DNA of 64,000 nt, from the NCBI GenBank assembly GCA_013396995.1, contig VWZP01003802.1, positions 306,036 through 370,035 of the forward strand, in the 5' to 3' direction. Position numbers and translations under genes: made by a program. This stretch comes from Dicaeum eximium (lineage: Eukaryota; Chordata; Aves; Passeriformes; Dicaeidae). The notes beneath the pieces are model-generated. The model was given only the letters and a program-made list of their open reading frames with translations. It was not told the DNA's origin and made no database searches. Every line of letters starts with the position of its first letter. Within the stretch, counting starts at the first letter, position 1. Of the stretch, positions 1-12,740 are shown piece by piece.

Positions 1-490
1 AGGATCCCTTCAGGCAACCTAAGGCTGCAATCAGGTTACCCCAAAGCCTTCTCCTTCCTGGGCTGAATAATCCCAGTTCTTTCAGCTTTTCCTCAGAGAC
101 GAGGTACTTCATCCCTCTAAACCTCTTTGTGGCTTCCTCTGGACATGCTCTTAGAGGTCCATGTCCTTCCTGCACTGGGGACCCCAGAGCTGGATGCAGC
201 ACTGCAGGTGGGGTCTCACCAGAGTAGAACAGAGGGGCAGAATCCCCTCCCTCACCCTGCTGCCCATGCTCCTTTGGATGCAGCCCAGGATACAATTGGC
301 TTTCTGGGCTGTGAGTGCCATTGCTGGGTCATGTCCAGCCCCTCATCACCAGTACCCACAAGGCCTTCTCAGGGCTGCTCTCCATCCGTGCGTCCCTCAG
401 CCTGGGCTGATACCTGGGGTCGCCCTGACCCAGGTGCTGCACCTTGCACTTGGTCTTGTTAAACCTCATGTGAGTTTACAGGCTCATTGC
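1..490 (-). repeat. CR1 LINE fragment (antisense)
   Basis: The plus strand reads as the reverse complement of the avian CR1 3' region, which encodes the C-terminal part of ORF2. Recognisable antisense blocks run in the expected order: a block around 45-85 ending in cccagttctttcagc, one around 180-215 (agctggatgcagcactgc), one around 283-310 (gcccaggatacaattggctt) and one around 430-470 ending in cttgttaaacctcatg. The element's 3' end lies to the left of the window. Similarity fades near 490, which fits the usual 5' truncation. No intact frame remains. The match is from memory of the CR1 consensus, so the subfamily is not assigned. Confidence 0.85.
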
Positions 491-564
491 TGATTTTTAG
501 TTTCAAGCTCTAACATGGACAATTTTATACTCATAAAGTTGAGGATAGTTAAAGCTTTTGCTAC

Positions 565-760
565 AGATTCACAGAACAATTCCAAAGGTTGGAAACGATC
601 TCTAGGGCTCTCTATTCAACCTCCTCCTCAAATCAAAATCAGCAAAAGAAGTCTATATTACACTGTGCTTGATCAAGCTGGGCATCAAAACATTCAAAGC
701 TGAACACTGCAGAGCCTCTTTCACCTGTCCCAATAATTGTCCCACTCCACAGAGAAACAT
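565..760 (-). repeat. probable degraded CR1 3' tail (antisense)
   Basis: The start (acagattcacagaacaattcc, then aaaggttggaaacgatctct) resembles the reverse complement of a CR1 3' terminus, where a repeated ATTCTRTG end follows a conserved block ending in TCCAACC. The following 120 bases resemble the next antisense CR1 block only loosely. This is separate from the CR1 piece at 1-490. The call is tentative and the boundaries are approximate. Confidence 0.45.
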
Positions 761-1428
761 GTTCATCTTAAATGAACTTATTTTAATGCATGCCTGCTAT
801 CTCTTGCCTGCCTTCCCCACACTGCTCTAGCAAGCTTGGCTCAGTACTCTCAACAGCATGCCCATAGGTACTCCAACCATTAGTTCCTACTGCTTCCCCA
901 AGTCTTTTCTGCAGCCTGAGGATGCAGTTCCCTAACAGCAGACAGAAATTTAGCAAACTGTTACTTCTTATACACATCTGCTAGATTTCAAGTCTTCCAA
1001 CACAAATACAAAGTTTTGATTCAAAGCAGCTGTTATCTTTATCCCTGCACTTCCCCAGATACAACTGCAGGAACTAAGACCTCATACTAAAATCTGCTCT
1101 AGCACAAGCTAAAATGAGCTATACACTGCCTTTCTGGACTTGCTATAACTGCTCTCTACGATGTAAATCAACTCTAAAGAGAACATCTCCTGTTCAGCCT
1201 GCAGCTCTGTTTCTAAACTAGAATTAAAAGTTATGGATGAACTTCTACAAAAACATCATATAGTTGAATGAAGAGTTGTAGTTATAAGCTAATATTTATA
1301 CAAACACACAGGAAGAAAAAAAAAGACGCCCTGAACTGAAGGTGAAAGAAAAGACCAAACCAACAACCAAGCCTCAAAGATTAGAAGTATATGAAGGAGG
1401 AGAATAAGAGTACATTATTAGGGCTGCT

Positions 1429-1452
1429 GTCTAAACCATTGTTGGTTTAGAC
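1429..1452. repeat. perfect 10-bp inverted repeat with 4-base loop
   Basis: The arms GTCTAAACCA and TGGTTTAGAC are exactly complementary around the loop TTGT. It is followed by an A-rich stretch. It is too short for a microRNA precursor, and no known element was recognised around it. Confidence 0.8.
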
Positions 1453-2339
1453 AAAAACCAACAACAAAAGAAGTAAAAACATTAACAAGGACACCACAGG
1501 TACTCCAGCATTTGGAGCAAATTCCTGGAGTAATACCAACAATTACACACAAGTTCCTGTATCAGTCTTCCCAATCCTCCAAAGTTAATTATCAGACTAA
1601 CAATAAGATATTTCAGGACAGTAACAGCTCTTCAGAAAAAGTCCCACACTTTGACAAAGCAAATAACATCAGGAATTACTAAACACTGGTCTAAATTCAG
1701 GTCATGACTAGTCAGTCAAGAAATCCCAGAGACAGAGGAAGGAGTGAAGAAGAAATGTATCCAAAGCTTTATTTCATACCTCCTCTATCAGTAAGTGAGA
1801 TGTGTTCCAGCACCTCTCAAAAGAAAAGGCTACAGAGACTGGAAGAGCAGTGATGCTTCCTTAACAGAAAAAAACAATCTTTTCTACAGACCTCCGTATT
1901 TCTCTGGAAAATTCACATTCTGTATTTCATTCAGAATTTCATTCAGCTGAAGGGGAGCAAATCTGTCAGAAAAAGGTCTGTACTCCTCATCCAGCCTATT
2001 AAAAACTCCACACAAATAAAATAAACCCTTGCACAGGCTTAAAATCATTCTTCAGAATCCCTGAAAAATTACCAAGAAATACAGAGAACAAGGAGGATTT
2101 GGTCAGCCTCTTCAACATCCTGAAACTTGTGAGACAGCAGCCACCGCCCCCAGATTCACTCTCAGCCATTCACCCTCAGTATCTTTAGTCACAAGTGGAA
2201 AAAAGCAAACCTGACTTTTGCAAAATGTGACAGTGTTTGTCCCTCACTACAGTCAAGAGAGGCAAGTCAGTTTAAGCCACAGGTGAATGAACATTGGACA
2301 ACTGGGAGACAGAACATTATTAGTTGAATAACTAATTGG

Positions 2340-2828
2340 GGCCCTCAGCATAATAAAGAGAGGAAAGTGTTGCAGCAGGGGCAGAGAAGGGCCACAGATG
2401 AGCAGAGTGCTGCAGTATCTATCCTATGAAGTTGAGGTTGTTCAGCCTGCAGAAGAGAAGGCTCCAGGGTGATCTGGACAGCAGCCTTCCAGTATCCAAC
2501 GGGGGGCCTACAAGAAGTATGGAGGGGGACTATCAGGAAGTGCAGTGCTAGGACAAGGGGTAAAAGTTTTAAACTGAAAGAGGGTAGATTTAAATTAGAC
2601 GTTGGGAAGAAACTCTTCACTACAAGGGTAGCGAGGCACTGGAACAGGCTGTCCAGAGATGCTGTGGATGTCCCGTCCCTGGAAGTGTTCAAGGCAAGGC
2701 TGGATAGGGCTTTGAGCAAGCTGGGTGAGTGCAAGTTGTCCATGCCCATAGTAGGAGTGAGATGTTGGAGTGAGATTATCTTTAAGGTCCTTTCCAAACA
2801 AAACCAAACCATTCCATGATTCTATAAA
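2340..2828 (+). repeat. CR1 LINE 3' end (sense), 5'-truncated
   Basis: This is a sense-orientation CR1 3' segment. From about 2469 one frame still reads as the ORF2 C-terminus, with blocks such as AAFQYPTGGLQE, RGKSFKLKEGRF and HWNRLSRDAVDVPSLEVFKA, all typical of avian CR1 reverse-transcriptase tails. It continues into the 3' untranslated part (tctttaaggtcctttccaa) and ends with ccattccatgattctata, the CR1 terminal motif. It starts inside ORF2, so it is a dead, 5'-truncated copy. The long antisense frame at 2345-2812 is a shadow of this repeat and not a gene. Confidence 0.9.
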
Positions 2829-5800
2829 CTTGTCTATACTGTTCACTTTAAACCTAAGTCAACACAGAAATGCATTAAAACTTAAATGCATTTAGGCAGT
2901 GCTCAAGGCAGAAAACCAAAATACTACAAATTAAGGCTGTGATCCTACAAACATTTAAGTAGTATACTTTACCCAGTGGAATAGATCTATTGATGATAAT
3001 GAAGTTAGAGAACGTTTGAAACAGAGAAACACTGCCTACATTTGCAATATTAGCTTCAACAATATATGTTTTATTATAACAATTCCCTACCCTGAGCACT
3101 GCTGTTACACAATATAACAGTCTTAATATGTAAATACACAAGGCACAGTGGAACTGTAAAGATACAGCAGAAGTTTAATACATACAAACCCACTTCCACT
3201 TGAAACAGACTACGGTTACACCAAGGTACCAACACTTAGAACTTTTCAAGAGTGAAAAAGTAAGCAAAGCATTAGCTCCTGTAGCTAGTAACTGCAAAGC
3301 TTGATGGAAAAAATGAATGACTGAACCATTTCAGCCTTTTCCGGATGCTATCTGGGAGGTAAAGTCAATTCCAAATATAGCACATATCCTGTGCTCAAAT
3401 ATGTGGCACTATCTGAAAGTAGGTGGAAATGAGGCCTATAGCTTATTTCTTGTTTCATGCTGAAAATGACAAAGGGTGAAGCTTCACTAAAATCTGAAGT
3501 TCTCTAGCATATAATTCAAGGCAATAAAGTATCTTTTAGTAATTTATTTATAAAACAGTTGGATAACATAAAAGGTACATCTAATTAAAATTCAAGAGCA
3601 AATAAATCAAATGAGCTATCAGTTCTATCAGCTGAATAACGACATCAGCTTGGAGTTCAGTATGGAAAATAAGAATACTATGCTTAAGACATCATCTGCT
3701 TCAGACAAGAGCAGGATGCTGTTTCAATACCATTTACTGACATCTGAGTCAACAGAAAAGGGTAAAAACATCTACCATGTCACTGCATGCTCAACCCCAG
3801 TTTGAAGCTTGTTTGGCTTCTACAGAGAATACTTAGAATTTTACTTTACTTTCCATTCTGTAATTTAAAAAATGAGATTTATTTCAGAAAGCAAACAATT
3901 TAATGAGAAGCACAAAAAAGCTTTGGAGAGTCAAAGAAGCTTCTTATCACTCACGCTCCACATACCTGCTAGAAATCCAGAAAGGTAGCTGCTCTGTACA
4001 ATATTCACCCACATCATAAATACCCATTCCCACATATCTGGTACCAAAGCTACAATTGCCAACTTCTGCTTTTCAGGGAAATACATATTTGTTACTAAAA
4101 CACAGAGTTGAGAAAGATCAAGACCTGCATTGAGGGAAGCACCTTTATCCCAGTGAGGAACAGAACATAGAGAACTGCTTGAAGATAATCTATATACTGT
4201 AGTAAACAAATTTTAGAGACAGACACATATAAAGCAATTTCTTAGAAGAAAAAAGGGAGAACAATGAGAAATAACAGCATCAGCTTTCACAAATTTAACC
4301 AGGATGTGTAGTATTGGATTTATATCAATTCCTTCTACTGCTACTTCCACTTCCTGGAGCTGCATTAACTCAGGCAGGTGAAGTTAAGGAGTCATTTGGT
4401 ACATATGGATTGCTGAATGAAATCCCAAACAATTTGTCAGACTGCAACAAATACACGTTATAAAAAGCACAGAAGTTCAAGTTGACTGCAAATACACTTG
4501 CCCAACATATCCTTTAAATGCTGTGATTTTTTTTTTAATATTAAAAGACAGGTCTCAGGTTTTACCAAACAAGAGCAGCTGAATGCAGTTCCTTTGGAGA
4601 AGCCTAAGCCCATATGAGACACAAACTAACCAAAACCCATAAGAAAATCAAACAACTGCAATAAGAGAAGAAAGAACTGGCTGACTGACAGATTTAAGTT
4701 CCTTTAAAACCAGCAGAAACAAAATACAAAATGAAGACATTAAGGATGCCTCAGAAACATTTATGCTGATGTCAACTTTGAGAAGATGCTCTTGGATATA
4801 TCATTTTATATTCAGTAAATAAAAAAAAGGTAAAACAAAAACCCAAATAAAACACAGTGACACTGAGTCCATCTCCTTCCTTATACTTTTATATACTATG
4901 GTATTTTCTAAGTCTCAGGAAAAAACAGTACAATCAAAAATAGTGCACTGCATTTCTGTAGAAGTTACCTTCACCGTGCTTTCAGAGGTGGCACACACCG
5001 AATACAGCAGAAACAGCAGCTGGTACTAAGTAGCTCATTTGTTAAGAGCAGATGACTATAGCACCACAAATGCCAAAAGGAACCTGACCCTCCCTCTCAC
5101 CTCATTACACCAAATTACATATGTTTGAAAACAAATTTTGCTGCACCCCTGGTCAATAGTTTAATACACACGTGCAAAGAATTTTAAAAAAACCCCTCAC
5201 GGTAACTAGTATTAATTATGAGTAGAGACTGAATAACCATTTTACTCCAAAACTGTCTGTTTTCTGACTCTTCACTTTATACAAACTATACTCAAAGAAT
5301 AGAAGCCATGTGCTACTGCAGGCTTCCTTATAAAGATGGCTGTATAGTGTTCTCTTTTTGGACACTGAAGTCAAAAGCAAACAGCTGGTTTTCCAGGAAA
5401 AGATACTACAGAACCAATTCTGAACAGTTTCTGCCCAAGGTATGGTGTTTTCTTCAGCCTGTCAGAGTCACATGGTTACACAACACAGCTAGCTCTCACC
5501 AAGTTTCACTGTGCTATGTATTTATACCATAGTAACTACAGGAATAGTTCCCATACAAGGTATGCCCCTGCCCCACCCCCAGAGAATCACAAGCCTCAAA
5601 TTAAACCAGAATGAGACCATGAGCAAAAGAATTAAAGAAATTAACGTCTCTAAAAGCGCTCAGTGAGAGAAGGAAGCCATTACACTGGTGAAAACATGAG
5701 AATGGACATACCTTGAAGCATGCTTACAATTATAACTATTATTCAAGACTCAAATGAAACTGTAATCCAGTCAGATAACACTACCCATGTGCAGAAGACA

Positions 5801-8800
5801 GCCTGATATAAGAGCTGCTATTTCCTTAAACTTCCCAGCTGTTCTTCCATATTTTCAACCTACACTAACAGTTATGTAAAGAAAAACCATCGCTCATCTT
5901 CTGGTTTCAGACTTACCACCTATGTTCTAGAACCAGTTTGCCACTAACTGTGAAACCACATTAGTATGTTAAATATATGCTTTACTAAATGAAAGGATTA
6001 CCAAAGGAGCTGTCAAAGATGGGAGGAAGCTCTAACTTCTCTAACGTGGTTCCTCAGTTAAAAATTACTTGACCCTTAACCTAGGATGAAGTTTCATAAA
6101 AGCAAAGATTACCTTCTTAGGAAAAGGGATTCAACATACTAAATGATCAACAGAAACACATGCAAGAAGGCTCCTTCAGAGGAGCAGCAGTTACATGGTA
6201 AATGGCAGCAAGATTAAGTCACTAGACAAATTGGATTAATGCTACTGGGCCTCTCTCAATTCAGACCAGTGTGTTTAACATAACTTCAGGAGTTTAGGAG
6301 CCCCTACAGTTCACACTGATTGAAGGAAACACATTCAAATTAACTGTTGGGCATGCTGACCTATAAACACTAATTTTGACCTAGCAAGTTTTGGCCTTTT
6401 ATTTTATGCCAGTTTAAGAGCTATCAGGGGACAGATATTTTATGAATGAGATACTGAAGACTAACTCTTGATTTCATTCAATTAAAAAAAAGTCACATGT
6501 CATGAAGCAGGAGTTAGTCAAAGACAAAGAACAGTTTATATTTTTGAATGTCCAACAGCCCAAGGTAATATCCACAGATCACAGAGAAGCTTTAGGTCTC
6601 TGACAGGCACAGCTATAGCTACACATACCTATCTTCATTCATTACATCTAAAAACCAAAAATCACGAAACACCTTTCTCCCCACATGTAGTGATTATTGC
6701 TACAGACTTCTTCCCTATCCTTTTTTTCTATAATTCTAGGCTGTAGTAGAAAAACTCTGAACAACAGCCACCACATGCTTACCTATCTGGGACATAACCT
6801 CCATGAAAACTTCTATCACAAACTCCCTCAGGTAGGCAGTTCCAAAGCAGACACAAATATAATTACTTCTGCCACTCAAATTCTGTTTGGTTTATTTTTT
6901 TTTTAAGATGGCAACTTACTGTAACATGTAATAAGAGACAGGTTTAGAAATAATAGAACTACTCCACCTGCAAGTACAGTATTTCACACTCGAGGTGTCT
7001 TAGCTCATGTATCTTGCAATTTAAAATTAATACACACTATTCAAGCAGGATCCACATGACATCCATACTGGTGAAAGATTTTAAACCAAAATACAATATG
7101 AAGCCTGCTTTCAAATAAATCTCATCTGTTGAATTCAGTGCTCCTGAAACAAATTAACCTGAAAATTTGTTAGCACATCTTCCCACACAGTGTATTTTAT
7201 CCTACAAGGAGTAAGATCGCTACCCTTTTAGTTACTACTTATGCATATCAAATCTTATCTGGTAGAAAACATTTAAGAACATCCACACTGGGAAAAAATA
7301 AATGCCCCTTCTGTTAAGCAAGGAAAAGATTAGGCCTCAGCAGTCTCAAACATAAGCACTCAATCACAAAAAGGCCAAAAACTGGGCCAAAGTAAAACCT
7401 GGGATGAAGCACTACTTGAAAATTACAGTACACACACCCATCACATTTTTTGGCCATTCCTATGAAGCTCATGGGATTCTGTTTTGAATTTGAAGAACAC
7501 ATTAGAAGTGAAGACAGAAGTGTGCTACCATTTTTGTAGTTTCTTTAACTTAATTTGTTTTGGAAAAAAAAAGGCAAACTCCAACAACACAAAAACACCA
7601 CCCCAAATTTCCAGGGCTAATAATTGATACTTGCAATCAAATACAAAAGATTGCAATATCACCTTCCAGCAATGAAAGACTGCTGAGAAAAGTAAAATAC
7701 TCCAAGCCCAGAAGGGGACAGTACAAGAACCTGCACTACAACAAGGGACCCTCCATCTCATAACCAAGACATACAGAAGTACAATTACTTTACAACAGAT
7801 TTTGGAGTCAACTGAAACCCACTACTGCTCTCAAGACAACAGTGATAGAAGAAACAGATGCTGGGATCACAGTATATGAGAAAGCTACTCACAGACAGAT
7901 AAAGTTTTCCATTCTTCCCTTGGAAGAGACCAGATGTGGATCAAAATCAGACAGCACTGATCAGAAAACAAGCCTTAGTAAAGATCCAAGCTCCCTTTCC
8001 ACCAAGTTCAGTCGCACGTTTGCTTGATCTCTACATCCACCTTTATTTTTAACTCAGTGACTAAAGGATTAAAAAATCTCGCTTATGCTGATCCCAACCT
8101 ATTTTTCCCCAATTTGAAAACCAGCAACAGATTAAATACCTTAAGAAAAATACACTAACCACTGATTAACCATTATGAAATCAACACTAACATATTCTGC
8201 CTCAGAATAAAAACACAGTACATAGCTTTCAGATACACAGAAAAGGATGAGAAATGTCATTCCCTTGGCCTGTATTTGTCTTGATAGCTTTGGATGCAGG
8301 CTTTCTTAAGTTGTTAAAGCACATGCATGAGATTTATAAATACCTTATTTTGCACATACGTGTTTAGAAAGCACTTGCAAGCTCCATTTAAATTATGATA
8401 GACTCCTACTAGAAATACCTTGGAGTTGTCAAGTTCCCAGAACAGCCAAGTTGAAGGAAAGGGAAGAAAATAAAACATATCACCACAAAACTTACTTGAT
8501 CTTAGTACTATGTGGAATTCACTACTTTAAATACTAATTCTTCCCTTTGAGCTGATGCAGCCAGACTAATAACAGCTAACCAGAAAAACCATGTATTCTG
8601 AATACTCACTGAATTTGTATAATCTCGAATACAATTTTGAAATAAGGAATGAAGATGAATCATCCTGAATAAGGATGAAGATTTCTTTTTCAAGCTCATA
8701 CAAGAAAAATGCCATCTGACAAAACCAAGCACACCAAAGTTTCTGGTGTGACAGAAAAAAACCCAGTTTGGTAAAAACATGCAGCTAACTGATCCAAACA

Positions 8801-11100
8801 GTCTAATGCAAAAATGCATACATGCTTTTACTTAGATATGTTATATTCATATTTCCTGCTAGACACTTGCACTGCCCTCCCAGTTTACTTACAGGAAGAA
8901 CCAGAAGGTCTGAGCAGCAGCTCAAGCCATGCCAAACCATTTGCTGCTATACTTAATTTTCCAAGTCTGGAAAGTGTTTACAGTTGTTAAAATGTTAACA
9001 AATGTTAACCAACCTTCTGAAAGGAATAAATTCACAGACTATTCTCCAAGAAACAGAAGAGGGCGGTCCAGAGGGATGAGGACTCTATTTATTCATAAAG
9101 CTCTGGCTCCTCACACTGTTACCATCCAATAAAAAGGGGACTAGGCAGTAGAAAGATACACACTGAAAAAGAAAAGAAAGCATGAACACCCTTAAACAGA
9201 GAAAGCATTCAGGACATTGAAGCAAGGTAAGTTATGCAGTCTTCCACATATGTACTCACTCAAGTTATCTCAGCAATACAGCATAACTGCAAGTGGGACA
9301 AGAGGTGATTTGTACAACCTAAGGCACTATTCACCGTGTGAAAGTTTAGGAACCCTTGACCCCAGCAGTTTTGCTGAGCAAGTAATGTCCTTTCAGCATG
9401 TGTTAAGGCCTATAGATCAGCCTCATCTTACCAGAGCAATAAAGGCCCAAGATGCAATCTGTGATCAGCCACTTAACAGTTACCTGTGCTTACAGAGTGG
9501 TCTATTTGAAATAATCTCATTTATTGAGATTTTGAGCAATAGTTGCCAGAGCTAAGCCTTCAGGGCCCATACTTAGGATCTTGGTAAGAGCTATTTCAAA
9601 AACATTTAACTCACAAAGAATATCCCAACTTCTATGAACAACAGTCATGAAGGAAAACATGTATTTTTACATAAAGATTATTTTTAATTAAATAAAAAAG
9701 CCACATACTTGTGTATACTCTCTCACCAGCCTTTTTAACCCAGGTTTTCTATCTAGCAGGCACTCTAAGGATGTTATTAAACTTTCTGAGGTACCAAGAA
9801 ACTAGTAGATCACTATTCCTGACGGACACTCACCACCCTTTCTCTGTAAAGAGAAAAACTGTTAGGATCCTCCAACACTCCTAATTTTAAAAGCTAACAA
9901 AGAGGCATCTGAAGAAACATGCAAGTTAAAAGAAGACATAATTTTATCACTGTATTCCCCCTTTCCAAAACAATCTTTTCCCCTAAAATGAACTTGCAAT
10001 TCAGCCAGGTTCAACTGCCAAGCATTTCTAAACACTTGCATGTGTTCATCTTGTTTATGAAATGGAAACACTATCACAGAATTCCAAAAGCCTAAGGTGC
10101 AGCAAAGCTGAATCCTAGACCACAAGTTAGATCACTACATTACAGAGGTGCTAAGAAACTAAAAGTATATTTGACTATTTGTAGGCCATCTGAAACTAAT
10201 TCACCCTCTTGAAACCTCAAACAGATGTTTTATTCCCTGCTCTTCATAGGCCTATATTTTATTTTTTCCCCTTCTTAAGCAGTGAAAGGGGCTGGAAAAA
10301 GTTTCATTCTTCTACATATTCATCTTTCAGTATGTGTGCTCTTCTGTTAGTGCCAGACACCATGTTTACATGAATATGAAGTCAAAGTACAGAGACGTTC
10401 AAGTCAAGACATTTCAAAACTAAAACAAAGTACAGACAGTTAAAACACAGCAAGTTAGAAACCTGTGCTCAGTAAACATGTGACTGGCCAACGTTAACTC
10501 CTAAAACTTTTGGACAGGAGTAAGCCAACATATGAAGGTCTAGAATTCCCACAGCTTTAACCAGCTGATAGATTTTGCTTACATTAACACATGTTCTGGA
10601 GAGAATTGCTTCTCCTATGAACGGCATACTTGGTATTGCCACACTGGCAGAAGCTTACAAGCCATGGACAATTAAATCCTTTCTGGTATGGTAACAAAGC
10701 ATTTTAAGATAATTATCTAGTGTATTTTCCCTCCCCTTTACTGTACATACAAAGGCACCGGCTGCTCATTTTTAAGCTGGCAAGTAGAGCTGTAGGACCA
10801 TGCTGGAAGCAGGATAAGCACCTATACACAGCCTTGTCATTTGCTTCTGCTAACGCACAAAATGGAAAGAGCTTCTAGGATTTTACAAGCAGGAGACAGA
10901 AAGTTACATACCGGTTATTTTACTGACAGACAAATCTCAGGAGGTTGCACGGACTGTCCAAAATAACACCAAAATTAAGAGGCTGCCATTCACCATCTGT
11001 TTGCCTCTCCCTCAGGAAAAAAAGTGCATCTCACAAGAAGAAATGGAGCCTTGCTCCAGGGAAGAGGAAGAAGGGGAGAGAAGAAATTTCCACGCAAATT
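2829..11100. other. non-coding DNA, inferred intron 1 of minus-strand CNOT4
   Basis: This is AT-rich sequence with only short spurious frames and no exon-like conserved peptide on either strand. No RING, RRM or C3H segments of CNOT4 were seen, so the coding exons must lie left of the window. The assignment as a CNOT4 intron rests only on the CpG island to the right and on known gene order. I recognise no RNA gene or clear repeat here. Confidence 0.4.
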
Positions 11101-11552
11101 CTAAGTGAATCACGCCGCGTTGCCCGCGCCGGCCTGCCCCGGCAAAGGCGAGCGGTTCCGGAGCCACCGTCCCTCCGCCAGCCGCCCCGGCCGGTGGCCC
11201 GGCCCGGCCCAAGGGCTTCCTCGCGCCGGAGCGGGGGGGCGAGGAGGAAATGCATACAGCCTCCTCCGGGCAGCAACACGGACGGAGCCCCTTCCCCGGC
11301 GCCCCCGGGAGTAGGAGCCGCCCGCTCGCCCCCGCACCGTGCCCTGACGGCCCGGTGCCCTCGGCGCCCGGCAGCGGCCCGGCGCGTCCTCCCGTCGCCG
11401 GGGCTGCACCGGCGGGTGGGCTGCGGCCTGCGCCGTCCCAGCGAAGCCTCGGCGCTCTCGTAGTCAGAGCGGCCCGGCTCCCCCCCGCCTCCTCCTCGTC
11501 TCTCCTTCCCTCCCTCCTTCTCTGCCCGGCCCGGCCTTCAGCTCGCACTCAC

Positions 11553-11900
11553 CCGCCTTCCTCCTGCCTGCCCGGCCCGCGGTGCGTGTGCGCGGCTCTC
11601 CCTCTCGGGCTGCCCGGCGCGGCGGGGGCGGCCGGGCGGATGGGTGAGTGAGTGAGCGTGCGGGAAAGGAGGCGAGGGGAAAAGGAGAAGGGTGGGGAGG
11701 GAAGGAGAGAGGCGGCAAGGAAGAAGAGAAGCGGAGGGGAGAAACCCGCAGCGGCGCTCCTGGGGCGGGACGTGCGGCGGCGGCCGGTCGGGCGCTCGGG
11801 CGGCTGCTCCGACGACCTTTACGCGAGGGACGGGCGATCTCCGAGCTCGGGGCGCTCCGCTGCCAGCCCGGCCACCATCTTACATTGGGGAGACTTGCCC
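11553..11900 (-). other. CNOT4: candidate non-coding first exon of CNOT4
   Basis: If transcription starts near the YY1-like site and runs leftward, the first strong splice donor I see on the minus strand is CGG|GTGAGT, with the GT at 11552-11551. That would make an untranslated first exon of about 330 bases. In vertebrates the CNOT4 start codon lies in a later exon, consistent with no CNOT4 peptide here. Both ends are guesses, and other donors in the island are possible. Confidence 0.25.
11871..11881 (-). promoter_or_regulatory. YY1-like site
   Basis: The minus strand reads AAGATGGTGGC, one base away from the YY1 core AAGATGGCGGC. YY1 sites in this orientation usually lie just downstream of the start site, so this suggests minus-strand transcription starting slightly to the right, near 11.89-11.95 kb. 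Confidence 0.55.
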
Positions 11901-11916
11901 CGGACGCCGCCCCCGC

Positions 11917-11927
11917 TGCGCGTGCGC
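11917..11927. promoter_or_regulatory. NRF1-like site
   Basis: The sequence tgcgcgtgcgc differs by one base from the palindromic NRF1 consensus TGCGCATGCGC. It lies between the ZNF143-type and YY1-like sites of the same CpG island, where NRF1 sites are common. In GC-rich DNA such a match can arise by chance. Confidence 0.4.
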
Positions 11928-11998
11928 TGCCGGCAGTGGGCGGGGAGCGGCGCGGGAGGGAGAACGGGGCGCGACGGTAGCGGCTGCGACGGCGCGGG

Positions 11999-12017
11999 GC
12001 ATGACGGGACTTGTAGG
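11999..12017 (-). promoter_or_regulatory. ZNF143/SBS-type site
   Basis: The minus strand reads CCTACAAGTCCCGTCATGC, close to the ZNF143 (Staf) consensus of ACTACAA, two variable bases, TCCCA and ATGC. Such sites sit just upstream of start sites in many vertebrate housekeeping promoters. It lies about 120 bp upstream, on the minus strand, of a YY1-like site, and a similar element occurs in the NUP205 promoter. Confidence 0.6.
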
Positions 12018-12450
12018 CGGCGGCGGTGGCCCGGGCGGCGCGGGAGGAGACGGAGGCGGTGGCCGCGTCGGCCCTGGCCGGAGCACGGTCCTCTTTCGCC
12101 AGGCCGGGGGTCCGGAGCTCTCCGCCGGGCAGGGCCGTCCCACCGCCCTGCTCCAGGGAGTCCCCGTCCGTAAACTCCCCGCAACTTCAGCCACCTGTTG
12201 CTGGACATTGAACCGCGCGGTTTTCAAGCACTGGGTTGATTTCTTTAATTTTTTTTTTTCCTTGTCATTGGTGTTGCTTTGGGTTTTTTTTTTCCCATGC
12301 CGGGTCGAAGCGATCCCGTGTACTTACCCGCCGGACTTTGCCGGTTGTCGGCTACAAAGTCACGGCACGTGCTGTGCTGTGTTCCCTCAGGAACGCCTGG
12401 CGCGGCTGTCAGCGCCTCCGCCGGGGCTGGACGCGGCTCCCGGGAAAGCC

Positions 12451-12645
12451 GCCACGGGCAGCTCTGCGTCCCGCTCTGCCACGGGCAGCTCTGCGTCCCG
12501 GCTCTGCCACGGGCAGCTTTGCGTCCCGGCTCTCCCTCAGCTCTGCCACGGGCAGCTCTGCGTCCCGGCTCTGCTACGGGCAGCTTTGCGTCCCGGCTCT
12601 CCCTCAGCTCTGCCACGGGCAGCTCTGCCTCCCGGCCCTGCCTCG
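12451..12645. repeat. GC-rich minisatellite, six copies
   Basis: Six near-identical copies of a unit beginning GCCACGGGCAGCTCTGCG start at 12451, 12478, 12506, 12545, 12573 and 12612. Spacing is 27, 28, 39, 28 and 39 bases. Copies 2-3 and 4-5 form a 67-base higher-order repeat, because the 39-base units carry an extra ctccctcag-containing spacer. Lengths that are not multiples of three and frame-dependent peptides argue against a coding role. Confidence 0.9.
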
Positions 12646-12740
12646 CCCGGCGGCAGAGCGGGACTGCTCCCTGCCGCCGCCCCAGCCTGCCGGCCAGCCG
12701 AGCTCCCCGCCAGGGCACCCCGCGCTGCCTCCCGCCTCAC

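Larger units (their letters stand above)
11110..12740 (-). promoter_or_regulatory. CNOT4: CpG island, inferred CNOT4 promoter
   Basis: About 1.6 kb of very GC-rich, CpG-dense sequence sits between AT-rich flanks. A T-rich break lies at 12245-12300. Long open frames on both strands here are composition artefacts with no recognisable protein. ZNF143-type and YY1-like elements are both oriented for minus-strand transcription. In human, CNOT4 lies head-to-head upstream of NUP205, which fits this position and strand. The gene name is therefore an inference from gene order and not from protein sequence. An island of this kind could also drive an unannotated divergent non-coding transcript. Confidence 0.55.

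Noticed and set aside
127..493. Two overlapping frames of about 110 codons
   Set aside because: They lie in antisense CR1 sequence.
2345..2812. 155-codon antisense frame
   Set aside because: It is the reverse strand of the CR1 repeat and has no relation to a known protein.
1..11100. Search for CNOT4 coding exons (RING, RRM, C3H segments) on the minus strand
   Set aside because: No matching peptide was found, so CNOT4 is named only by inference from gene order and the promoter.
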